This document shows positions 25,297-32,206 of a stretch of 64,000 nucleotides of DNA, piece after piece (position 1 is the stretch's first letter; every line of letters starts with the position of its first letter). Made by a program: the position numbers and the translations under genes. Location of the stretch: positions 186,001-250,000 of the forward strand of contig CAMCHJ010000001.1 of the NCBI GenBank assembly GCA_945874665.1. Direction: 5' to 3'. Source of the stretch: Chitinophaga pinensis. Its GTDB lineage: Bacteria; Bacteroidota; Bacteroidia; UBA7662. A model generated the notes under the pieces. That model had not been told where the DNA came from and made no database searches. It saw only the letters and a list, made by a program, of their open reading frames with translations.

Positions 25297-25797
25297 ATGG
25301 ATTTAAAAGGAATTGTAAACATTACCGGCAAGCCCGGCCTGTTCAAGGTGCTCAGCACCACCAAAGGAGGATTTATTGTAGAGGCCCTCGATGGCACTGC
25401 CAAGCGCAGCGTAATCCCCGGCACCAGTAAAGTGGCTACTTTGGAAGACATCAGTGTTTACACCAGTGAGGAGCAAGAGCCTCTCAAAGACATTTTCAAG
25501 CGCATGAAGTCGAACAAGGTGAATTTATCAGGCCTTGATTTAACCAAAGCTGAAAACGCCGCGATCATCAAAACTTTTGAAACCCTCGTGCCCAATTACG
25601 ACCGCGAGCAAGTGTATGTGAGCGATATGCGCAAGCTCATGAAGTGGTATGTGATTTTGGAGCCCATGCTCGATTTCAGTGCTGCAGAAGCCGAAGCTGT
25701 GCCAGCTGCCGAAGCTGCTTCTACCGCGGCAACAGCTGAAGCCAAGCCTGCCAAGGCCGCCGCTCCGAAGAAGCCAAAGGCGCCTAAAAAGGACTGA
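25297..25797 (+). CDS. DUF5606 domain protein
   Basis: 166 residues. Residues 1-130 match the Bacteroidota DUF5606 pattern: MDLKGIVNITGKPGLFKVLS, ATLEDISVYT and MRKLMKWYVIL. The tail (about 130-166) is low-complexity Ala/Glu/Pro/Lys ending KKPKAPKKD, which looks like a flexible basic tail. Function unknown. A TAATTTAG sequence about 30 nt upstream may be the -7 box. Confidence 0.8.
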   Translation: MDLKGIVNITGKPGLFKVLSTTKGGFIVEALDGTAKRSVIPGTSKVATLEDISVYTSEEQEPLKDIFKRMKSNKVNLSGLDLTKAENAAIIKTFETLVPNYDREQVYVSDMRKLMKWYVILEPMLDFSAAEAEAVPAAEAASTAATAEAKPAKAAAPKKPKAPKKD

Positions 25798-26100
25798 TTA
25801 CAGCTTCAGTCGCCCGCTCAGCCACTGAAAATACATCACAAAATCTGAAGCCAAACTCCACAACGGGTATTGGAAAGTAGCGGGTTTGTTTTTCTCCACG
25901 AAAAAATGACCCACCCAGGCGAAGCCATAGCCAACCACCGGTAGCAGCGCAAAATAATACCATTGCTGGCGCCATAAGCCCGTAAGCAGCAATACAAAAA
26001 ACAGCGTAGTGCCCACATAATGCAAATTGCGGGTACGCGGTTTGCTGTGTTCGCTGAGGTAATACGGGTAAAATTCGCGGAAAGACTGGATGCGTGCCAT
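25798..26100 (-). CDS. DUF962/Mpo1-like membrane protein
   Basis: 100 residues with two pairs of hydrophobic stretches. The signature FREFYPYYLSEHSKPRTRNLHYVGT and VGHFFVEKNKPATFQYPLWSLASDF are the conserved His-rich blocks of the Mpo1/YGL010w family. Yeast Mpo1 is an Fe-dependent dioxygenase acting on 2-hydroxy fatty acids; whether this small bacterial relative does the same is unproven. It ends directly next to the DUF5606 stop codon (convergent, no gap). Confidence 0.8.
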   Translation of the reverse strand: MARIQSFREFYPYYLSEHSKPRTRNLHYVGTTLFFVLLLTGLWRQQWYYFALLPVVGYGFAWVGHFFVEKNKPATFQYPLWSLASDFVMYFQWLSGRLKL

Positions 26101-26160
26101 GAACAGGTGTTTTTGTTTAGGAAATATACAAAATCTGTTGATGCGCTGTAGCGGAGCTGC

Positions 26161-27315
26161 TTAATTTTGGAGCAAATAGTCTTGTCTAAAAAACAGCTTG
26201 CGAAACCAAAGCTCGAAGGCAGGGTCAACAAATTCATAGCCACCTGCCGCTTCTTCTAGAAAGTCGGTTTCAATGAACATTCGCTTGTTTTTAATAACGT
26301 TGTTGGGCGTGCCGAGGTAGTAGTTTTGCATCACTTCGGTGGAGGTAAGCTGGGTTTCGCCTTTGGCTACCGCACGCAGTAGATTGACTTGGGTGGCGCT
26401 AAGGAGTTCAATTTCTTTTTGGTAGAGCGGCGAATTGGCTTGGATGAGCTCCTGGAGTGCAGCATTAAACTCGGTTAAACCCGCTTCTTTAGCGCTGTGG
26501 TTCCAAACGTAATGGGCCAGTTGTTGTACGTACCAAGCGTGGTTGCGCATGCGAGCCGGAATTTGCTGGGCGATGGTAGGATTGATTTTTTTACCGCTGC
26601 GCTCAAAGCCGTCGATGATGAATTGCTCCCATTTGTGGGCTTCGATTTTGGGAAGAAGCATGAGGTCGCCGAAGCGGTAAAAGGGCTTGGTAGGATTGTT
26701 GAAAATGTCGGCCATCATGTGGCGCTTGCTGCCATACAAACAATAGGTAACCTGCTTTTGACGCTGCCAGGCGGCACGCATCTTTTTTTCGAAGATGTCA
26801 TAGCCGTGGAAGCTGGCGAGGTTTTGAAACTCATCCAAACAAATCACAAAATGCAAACCTTTTTCTAGACCTATTATTTCTGGTAAATTGAGAATTTCGT
26901 CGGCATGTTTTTGGAGCTCCTGCCAATCGAAACTGATGCTGAAGTCATTAGAGGGGTCGTTGCCAACAGATAATTTTGGCATCAGTCTTTTGAAAAAGTT
27001 TTTGCCACTGTGCATCCACTCTTCCCACTGGTTGCTGGAAGCTTTGATTACTTCGCGGGCAAAGAGCTCCAGAAATTCAGCTTCAGTACCCACCGAAAAC
27101 ATGTCGAGGTGTATGGTTCTGACTTTGCTTTCAGTGCTTTTAATGTCTTCCATCACCTTTTCAACTAAAGATGATTTGCCCCAACGCCTGGGCGCGAGTA
27201 AAACCGTGTTTACGCCGCTTAAGAGGTTGCTTTTAAGGCGCGCTCGCTCATTTTCGCGATCGGTGAATGCAAAATTACTGACAGTTGTGCCGTATCGAAA
27301 TGGAATTTTGTCCAT
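26161..27315 (-). CDS. AAA/STAND-type ATPase of unknown function
   Basis: 384 residues. The P-loop is APRRWGKSSLVEKV (about 41-54), typical of the archaeal-type ATPase group; Walker B is FVICLDEFQNLA. A winged-helix-like C-terminal part follows (LSATQVNLLRAVAKGETQLTSTEVMQNYYLGTPNNVIKNKRMFIE). Such proteins are common in Bacteroidota and often scattered as accessory genes; some are linked to toxin-like or signalling roles, but no role can be assigned. Three tandem palindromic repeats lie directly upstream and may be its operator. Confidence 0.75.
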   Translation of the reverse strand: MDKIPFRYGTTVSNFAFTDRENERARLKSNLLSGVNTVLLAPRRWGKSSLVEKVMEDIKSTESKVRTIHLDMFSVGTEAEFLELFAREVIKASSNQWEEWMHSGKNFFKRLMPKLSVGNDPSNDFSISFDWQELQKHADEILNLPEIIGLEKGLHFVICLDEFQNLASFHGYDIFEKKMRAAWQRQKQVTYCLYGSKRHMMADIFNNPTKPFYRFGDLMLLPKIEAHKWEQFIIDGFERSGKKINPTIAQQIPARMRNHAWYVQQLAHYVWNHSAKEAGLTEFNAALQELIQANSPLYQKEIELLSATQVNLLRAVAKGETQLTSTEVMQNYYLGTPNNVIKNKRMFIETDFLEEAAGGYEFVDPAFELWFRKLFFRQDYLLQN

Positions 27316-27347
27316 GACAGAATTTTTTGAATGAATGCCCTAAATAT

Positions 27348-27392
27348 TACCAAGTGGTAATATACCAAGTGGTAATATACCTAAAGGTAATA
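27348..27392. promoter_or_regulatory. Three tandem 15-bp palindromic repeats, candidate operator of the AAA ATPase gene
   Basis: The 15-bp unit TACCAAGTGGTAATA occurs twice exactly (27348 and 27363) and once as TACCTAAAGGTAATA (27378). Each holds the palindrome TACC-N4-GGTA. The sites begin 33 bp upstream of the ATPase start and lie between two divergent genes, the ATPase and the S10 peptidase. Regular spacing suggests cooperative binding of a small dimeric regulator (inference). Confidence 0.65.
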
Positions 27393-27467
27393 AATACAGC
27401 AGGATTTCACAACCGATTTTCTCTTTTTGCCTAGAATACCCTAGTTTAGAGCACCTAAATCAACTAC

Positions 27468-28964
27468 ATGAAAACTCGTTTGTTGCTTCTTTTGATGCTT
27501 TCGGCTGCTGCCGTCTTCGCCCAAGGCGAGAAAAAAGAAACCAAAGCCGCTATCAAGTGGCCTGCGCCGGTCACCACCAAGCACAGCATGCAGGTGGGTG
27601 GCAAGGCCATCCATTACAGTGCTACCGCAGGCCACCAAGAGCAATTCAACGAAAAAGGCGAAAAAATCGCTGATATTTTTTACATCGCTTATGTACGAGA
27701 GGGCGAAACAGCAGCAAAACGCCCGCTCACTTTTGCATTTAACGGAGGACCGGGCTCAAGTTCTGTGTGGCTACACATGGGGGCCCTCGGTCCCAAGCGC
27801 CTACCCATGACCGCCGACGGCGAGTCGGTGATGCCGCCCTATAGCTTGGTCGACAACCAATACACTTGGCTCGAACACACCGATTTGGTGTTCATCGATC
27901 CGGTGCAAACGGGTTACAGTCGCCCCGCGGAAGGCACCGACAAAAAGGAGTTTACGGGCTACAGCGAGGATTTACGCTCGGTGGGCGATTTTATTTACAA
28001 ATACACCTCGGTAAACAACCGCTGGTCGTCGTCCAAGTTTTTGGCCGGCGAGAGTTACGGCACCACCCGAGCTGCGGGTTTGTCGGGCTACTTGCAAGAC
28101 CGCCATGGCATGTACCTCAACGGCATTGTGCTGGTATCGGCCGTGCTCAATTTTCAAACCTTGCGGTCGGCGCCCGGCAACGACCTGCCGTACCCACTGT
28201 ACCTGCCCAGTTTTGCGGCCACTGCTTGGTACCATGGCAAGCTCAACAAGTCCCAGTATCCCAATTTAAAGGCAGTTTTAGCCGATGCTGAGGCTTTTGC
28301 ACTCGGCGAATACAGCACTGCGCTGCTCAAAGGCGACCGCCTTACGGAGGCCGAAATGAGCAGTCTATCGGCCCGCATGCAAGCCTTGCTAGGTTTAAGT
28401 GACGGTTTTTTGCGCGGCTATTTTTTCCGTATCAGCACTTCAGAATTTACCAAAGAGCTGCTGCGCTCACAGGGTGAAACGGTAGGCCGTTTTGATGGCA
28501 CCATCAAGGGCCTCGACCGCCTTGATGCCGGTGAAAGTTATGAGTATGACCCGAGTTATAACCGCAGCATTTTTGGCGGCTACACCATGGCCATCAACCA
28601 CCACCTAGGCACTACGCTTAAGTATCCATTCCCCGATCAAGTGTATGAAATTCTCACCGGTAAGGTGCAGCCGTGGAACTACGGCGAGGCTACCAACCGC
28701 TACCTCGATAATTCGGCGGTGCTGGCGGCGGCCATCCACAAAAACCCAGCTTTGCAGGTGCTCATTTGTAATGGCTACTACGACTTGGCCACACCGTATT
28801 TCGCTACCCAATACACCCTCGACCACATGTTTGTGCGCGGTGCTTTACGTCAAAATTTGCAGATGAAATATTACGAAGGCGGACACATGATGTACAGTCG
28901 TGAGCGCGATCTGCGCACCTTTACCGAGGATGTGAAGTCCTTTTACAAGCGCACTCAACCTTGA
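27468..28964 (+). CDS. Secreted S10 family serine carboxypeptidase
   Basis: 498 residues: signal peptide (1-18, ending AVFAQ) followed by the S10 alpha/beta-hydrolase domain. Visible features are FNGGPGSSSVWLHMGALGP (oxyanion region), the nucleophile S196 in AGESYGT, an acid in the CNGYYDLATPYFA region and the catalytic His in EGGHMMY near the end. These enzymes remove C-terminal residues from peptides. It has no T9SS sorting tail, so it is probably periplasmic. TAGTTTAG about 20 nt upstream may serve as the -7 box. Confidence 0.9.
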   Translation: MKTRLLLLLMLSAAAVFAQGEKKETKAAIKWPAPVTTKHSMQVGGKAIHYSATAGHQEQFNEKGEKIADIFYIAYVREGETAAKRPLTFAFNGGPGSSSVWLHMGALGPKRLPMTADGESVMPPYSLVDNQYTWLEHTDLVFIDPVQTGYSRPAEGTDKKEFTGYSEDLRSVGDFIYKYTSVNNRWSSSKFLAGESYGTTRAAGLSGYLQDRHGMYLNGIVLVSAVLNFQTLRSAPGNDLPYPLYLPSFAATAWYHGKLNKSQYPNLKAVLADAEAFALGEYSTALLKGDRLTEAEMSSLSARMQALLGLSDGFLRGYFFRISTSEFTKELLRSQGETVGRFDGTIKGLDRLDAGESYEYDPSYNRSIFGGYTMAINHHLGTTLKYPFPDQVYEILTGKVQPWNYGEATNRYLDNSAVLAAAIHKNPALQVLICNGYYDLATPYFATQYTLDHMFVRGALRQNLQMKYYEGGHMMYSRERDLRTFTEDVKSFYKRTQP

Positions 28965-29098
28965 CCAGGCCTTTGCGCCCGCTTCGTGTTGAACAATGGC
29001 CTTTTAACAGGTGTAAACCTGCGCGCGCCAAATGCTGCTCCTCAGTAGGGGGTTGTTTCCTTAACAGCTGCGGCGAATAGACGCTGCTAACTAGCCAA

Positions 29099-29130
29099 AA
29101 AAGCCGGTTTCTTTCACGAAACCGGCTTTT
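29099..29130. terminator. Bidirectional terminator between the S10 peptidase and superoxide dismutase genes
   Basis: The perfect 13-bp stem AAAAGCCGGTTTC / GAAACCGGCTTTT has a 6-nt loop and A/T runs on both flanks. It serves both convergent genes. Confidence 0.85.
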
Positions 29131-29149
29131 GGATTTAAAAACGCTTGTT

Positions 29150-29758
29150 TTAGAGGGCTGCGGCGTATCGACGAGCCACTTCTGACCAGTTTACCACGTT
29201 CCAGAAGGCACTGATGTAATCGGGACGACGGTTCTGGTAGTTGAGGTAGTAGGCGTGCTCCCATACGTCGAGACCTAAAATCGGCATGCCGTTGCAATCG
29301 GTTACCACATCCATCAAAGGATTATCTTGGTTAGGCGTGCTGCAAACCTTTAGCTTGCCATTTTCAACGCACAACCAAGCCCAGCCAGAGCCAAAACGGG
29401 TAGCACCGGCTTTGGCGAACTCCTCTTTAAAGGCTGTAAACGAACCAAAGGCGCTTGTAATGGCTGCCGCTAAATCGCCACTAGGTTCGCCACCGCCGCT
29501 TGGGCTCATTACCGTCCAAAACAAACTGTGGTTGTAGTGACCACCACCATTGTTACGAACGGCAGCAGGCAATTTGCTGATGTTGGCCATCAGGTCCTCG
29601 AGCGATTTACCTTCGTGTTCGGTGCCAGTGATGGCAGCATTGAGGTTATTTACATAAGCGGCGTGGTGTTTGCCGTGGTGGATTTCCATGGTTGCCGTGT
29701 CAACATGCGGCTCAAGCGCATTGTGCGCATACGGAAGGGCGGGTAATTCAAATGCCAT
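29150..29758 (-). CDS. sodA: Superoxide dismutase, Fe/Mn family (Mn-type features)
   Basis: 202 residues. Metal ligands by alignment are H27 (MEIHHGKHH), H77 ([10 protein letters not shown]), D164 and H168 ([18 protein letters not shown]). The run [10 protein letters not shown] with three Gly is typical of Mn-preferring enzymes, although cambialistic use cannot be excluded. It converts superoxide to peroxide in the cytoplasm; there is no signal peptide. An exact TAACTTTG box lies 27 nt before the start. It sits next to a metal importer with Mn-type sensor residues. Confidence 0.95.
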   Translation of the reverse strand: MAFELPALPYAHNALEPHVDTATMEIHHGKHHAAYVNNLNAAITGTEHEGKSLEDLMANISKLPAAVRNNGGGHYNHSLFWTVMSPSGGGEPSGDLAAAITSAFGSFTAFKEEFAKAGATRFGSGWAWLCVENGKLKVCSTPNQDNPLMDVVTDCNGMPILGLDVWEHAYYLNYQNRRPDYISAFWNVVNWSEVARRYAAAL

Positions 29759-29785
29759 AATGGAGGTATATGTTTAGAGATGAAA

Positions 29786-29793
29786 CAAAGTTA
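29786..29793 (-). promoter_or_regulatory. -7 box TAACTTTG of the superoxide dismutase gene
   Basis: Exact TAnnTTTG on the minus strand, 27 nt before the ATG at 29758. Confidence 0.55.
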
Positions 29794-29918
29794 ATTATAA
29801 TAGGTCTAACAATAATAGGGTTAAAGCGTTTCGTTTTGGTTAAAAAAAGGACATTTCCTTTAACAGCCCTTTAACAAATCGAGCTTAAACTTTGTGGGAT
29901 GCGGGGGTCAGACCAGTA

Positions 29919-29926
29919 TAAATTTG
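29919..29926 (+). promoter_or_regulatory. -7 box TAAATTTG of the small periplasmic protein gene
   Basis: Exact TAnnTTTG, ending 6 nt before the ATG at 29933. Confidence 0.5.
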
Positions 29927-29932
29927 TATCCC

Positions 29933-30322
29933 ATGAAAAAAGTACTGTTAATGGCTGCCTTGGTTTTTACCATTGGCGCCGCCCAAGCCCAAGAGGCCAG
30001 AGCCCCCAAATCGCCGGAAGAAAAAGCCGAGCAAAAGGTAAATCGATTGGTTCAGCGATACGACCTCAGCAAAGACCAGCAAGCGCGCTTGCAGCCTGAG
30101 CTGGTAAAATCAGAACGCGCTATCGCCCAAAAACAACAAGCCGCACGCGAAGCCAGGCAGGAAGCGAGCCAAGCCCAGCGGGCACAAGAAACGATTGTCA
30201 TGCAAGTGATGGAGCCCGAGCAACAAAAGCGCTACGAAGCCGATAAGGGTAGGCGCCAAGATAAAAGGGAGCTCCATAAAAACCAGCCCAACAACCGAAT
30301 GGGTAGAGGCAAAGCCGAATAA
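29933..30322 (+). CDS. Small periplasmic Gln/Glu/Arg-rich helical protein (Spy/CpxP-like features)
   Basis: 129 residues. A signal peptide (MKKVLLMAALVFTIGAAQAQ) is followed by charged helices: EEKAEQKVNRLVQRYDLSKDQQARLQPELVKSE, then an Ala/Gln/Arg-rich helix and VMEPEQQKRYEADKGRRQ. The pattern 'LxLxxxQxxxLxPxL ... MxPEQ...Y' resembles small periplasmic Spy/CpxP/DUF4890-type proteins, some of which are chaperones induced by envelope stress. Similarity is by pattern only. It has its own promoter and terminator, so it is a single-gene unit between sodA and the metal importer. Confidence 0.65.
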   Translation: MKKVLLMAALVFTIGAAQAQEARAPKSPEEKAEQKVNRLVQRYDLSKDQQARLQPELVKSERAIAQKQQAAREARQEASQAQRAQETIVMQVMEPEQQKRYEADKGRRQDKRELHKNQPNNRMGRGKAE

Positions 30323-30341
30323 GGAAGTCCACCGCAAAAGG

Positions 30342-30363
30342 GCCGCTAAAGAGCGGCTTTTTT
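30342..30363 (+). terminator. Hairpin terminator after the small periplasmic protein gene
   Basis: Stem GCCGCT / AGCGGC with AAAG loop, followed directly by six T residues. Confidence 0.85.
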
Positions 30364-30400
30364 GTGCCTTCACTTTCACAAACAGCGCTGTCAAAATAAA

Positions 30401-30420
30401 TTTTTAGACAAATCTAAAAA
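30401..30420. promoter_or_regulatory. Palindromic operator, candidate DtxR/MntR-family box
   Basis: A perfect inverted repeat, arms TTTTTAGA (30401-30408) and TCTAAAAA (30413-30420) around CAAA. The TTTAGnC...TCTAAA layout resembles DtxR-family operators. It lies 7 bp upstream of the -7 box, so it covers the -20 to -39 region of the predicted promoter, where a bound repressor would block transcription. The second downstream gene encodes a DtxR-like domain. Confidence 0.7.
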
Positions 30421-30427
30421 AGCAAGC

Positions 30428-30435
30428 TATCTTTG
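30428..30435 (+). promoter_or_regulatory. -7 box TATCTTTG of the metal importer operon
   Basis: Exact TAnnTTTG, ending 4 nt before the ATG at 30440. No good -33 TTG is visible; that position is occupied by the palindrome. Confidence 0.6.
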
Positions 30436-30439
30436 TAAA

Positions 30440-32206
30440 ATGCAAGCATCGAAGCGGTTAATTTTGATTTTTTGGTGGGGAGGGTTGTTCCTCCTAACGC
30501 CAATAATCACCGCTGCACAAACCGTAAAAGTGGTTGCAACCACCAGTTTTTTGGCCGACATGGCCCAGCAACTAGCCCCTGACAACTGCGAAGTGCTGTC
30601 GTTGTTGCCCCTAGGCGCCGATCCACATGTGTACGAAGCCGTTCCCGGTGATGCTCGGCTGCTGGCGGAAGCGGATATGATCATTGAAAATGGGCTCAAC
30701 CTCGAAGGATGGCTAAAAAAGTTGATTGACCAAGCCGGCGGCCAGGCACTGTTGCTGACGGCCGCACAGGGCATCGACGCCATTGGAAGCGCGGAGCACG
30801 CAGCTAGTTACGACCCACATGCCTGGATGGATCCGCTGTTGGGCCGTGTGTACATTCGCAATATTGCCAACGGCTTGCAGCGCTTGCTGCCCGCCCAAAC
30901 CGCCGAAATTGAGTCGCGGTACGAGCAATACGACCAGCAACTACTAGCGCTCCATACCTACATCGAAAGTCGTGTGGCTCAAATTCCACCCCAGCACCGC
31001 ATCATCGCCACCACCCACGATGCCTTTCGTTATTTTGGAAACCGCTACGGCATGCGGGTGCTCTCGGTACTTGGCACCACCACCGATGCGGAAGTGCGGG
31101 TGAGCGATTTACAAGCCCTCATCAGCACCATCGAAGTCGAAAAACTGCCGGCCATTTTTATCGAAAGCACCATCAATCCCAAGCTGCTGCAGCAAGTAGC
31201 GGCCGACGCTGGTATTCGCATTGGCGGCAATATGTATGCCGATAGCATGGGACCAAAAGGCAGCGGTGCCGACACCTACCTCAACATGTTGCGCCACAAT
31301 GCCAATACCTTGTTGGCTGGTTTGAGCGAAAGCGGGGCGGGGAGCAGTCGCCGCACCGACCTGCTCATGTTGCTGCTTATTGCAGACTTTTTTGCCCTAG
31401 CTTTTGTGGTGCTTGCGCTGCGCATCCAACGCAAAAACAGCAGTGCCTTGCCCGCGCTGCACCCCATTCACATTCATGGGCTCACGGTGGCCTACGATAA
31501 TAAAGTAATCCTCAACCACTTCGATTTGCAGCTAAAGCAGGGCAAGCTGTACGGACTCATTGGTCCCAACGGCTCCGGCAAAAGCACCCTTTTCAAAAGC
31601 ATACTGGGCCTCATCACCACCGATAGAGGTGCCATTTCGATCGGTGGGCTGCCTGTGCAGGCGGTACAAACCCACATTGCGTATGTGCCACAGAAGGAGG
31701 AGATTGACTGGACCTTCCCTGCCACCGTGCTCGACTTGGTGTTGATGGGCCGTTACCCGCACAAACGCCCTTTTGAGCGCTTGAGTGCGGCCGACAAAGC
31801 CAAAGTACTCGGCCACATCCAGGAGTTGGAGCTCGACGGCCTGCTGCACAAACAAATAGGAGAGCTTTCGGGCGGACAACAACAGCGCGTGTTTTTAGCC
31901 CGTGCCCTCGCACAAGAGGCCCAGCTTTATTTTTTAGACGAGCCTTTTGTGGGGGTAGATGTGACCACCGAAGATAAAATCATCCAAATCCTCCGCCGGT
32001 TAGTGAGCGAGGGCAAAACGGTGGTGATGATCCACCACGATTTGAGCAAAGCGCAGGCTTATTTCGACCAAGTAATCATGATCAACCGCCGCCTGGTGGC
32101 TTTTGGTCCACCCGCCGAAGTGGTAACCGAAGCCAATATCCTCCGCACCTTTAGCGGCACCCAGCCCATGTACGACCAGGCCGAACAATTTAATCGCAAC
32201 CGATGA
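30440..32206 (+). CDS. Metal ABC importer: fused periplasmic binding protein, membrane helix and ATPase
   Basis: 588 residues. After a signal anchor (about 5-26) comes a TroA/ZnuA cluster A-I metal-binding protein (about 28-296) with ligands H63 (DPHVYE), H127 (DPHAWMD), H193 (THDAFRYF) and D268 (YADSMG). One membrane helix (about 307-327) ends in RIQRK, fitting a cytoplasmic exit. An ABC ATPase follows (about 343-575): Walker A GPNGSGKST (375-383), Q-loop Q418, signature LSGGQ (476-480), Walker B LYFLDEP, H-loop IHHD. Family knowledge: these systems import Mn, Zn or Fe. Binding protein and ATPase are normally separate; here a helix joins them across the membrane. The start at 30440 is chosen because the promoter box lies just upstream. 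The stop overlaps the next gene by 4 bp. Confidence 0.9.
   Translation: MQASKRLILIFWWGGLFLLTPIITAAQTVKVVATTSFLADMAQQLAPDNCEVLSLLPLGADPHVYEAVPGDARLLAEADMIIENGLNLEGWLKKLIDQAGGQALLLTAAQGIDAIGSAEHAASYDPHAWMDPLLGRVYIRNIANGLQRLLPAQTAEIESRYEQYDQQLLALHTYIESRVAQIPPQHRIIATTHDAFRYFGNRYGMRVLSVLGTTTDAEVRVSDLQALISTIEVEKLPAIFIESTINPKLLQQVAADAGIRIGGNMYADSMGPKGSGADTYLNMLRHNANTLLAGLSESGAGSSRRTDLLMLLLIADFFALAFVVLALRIQRKNSSALPALHPIHIHGLTVAYDNKVILNHFDLQLKQGKLYGLIGPNGSGKSTLFKSILGLITTDRGAISIGGLPVQAVQTHIAYVPQKEEIDWTFPATVLDLVLMGRYPHKRPFERLSAADKAKVLGHIQELELDGLLHKQIGELSGGQQQRVFLARALAQEAQLYFLDEPFVGVDVTTEDKIIQILRRLVSEGKTVVMIHHDLSKAQAYFDQVIMINRRLVAFGPPAEVVTEANILRTFSGTQPMYDQAEQFNRNR

Noticed and set aside
29795-29815. A second DtxR-type operator upstream of sodA (TTAGACCTATTATAA)
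   Set aside because: Only one half-site agrees with the 30401-30420 palindrome; the other arm does not match.
30362-30440. Upstream in-frame start of the metal importer gene
   Set aside because: The extension runs through the terminator tail, the palindrome and the -7 box, and would bury the signal peptide.
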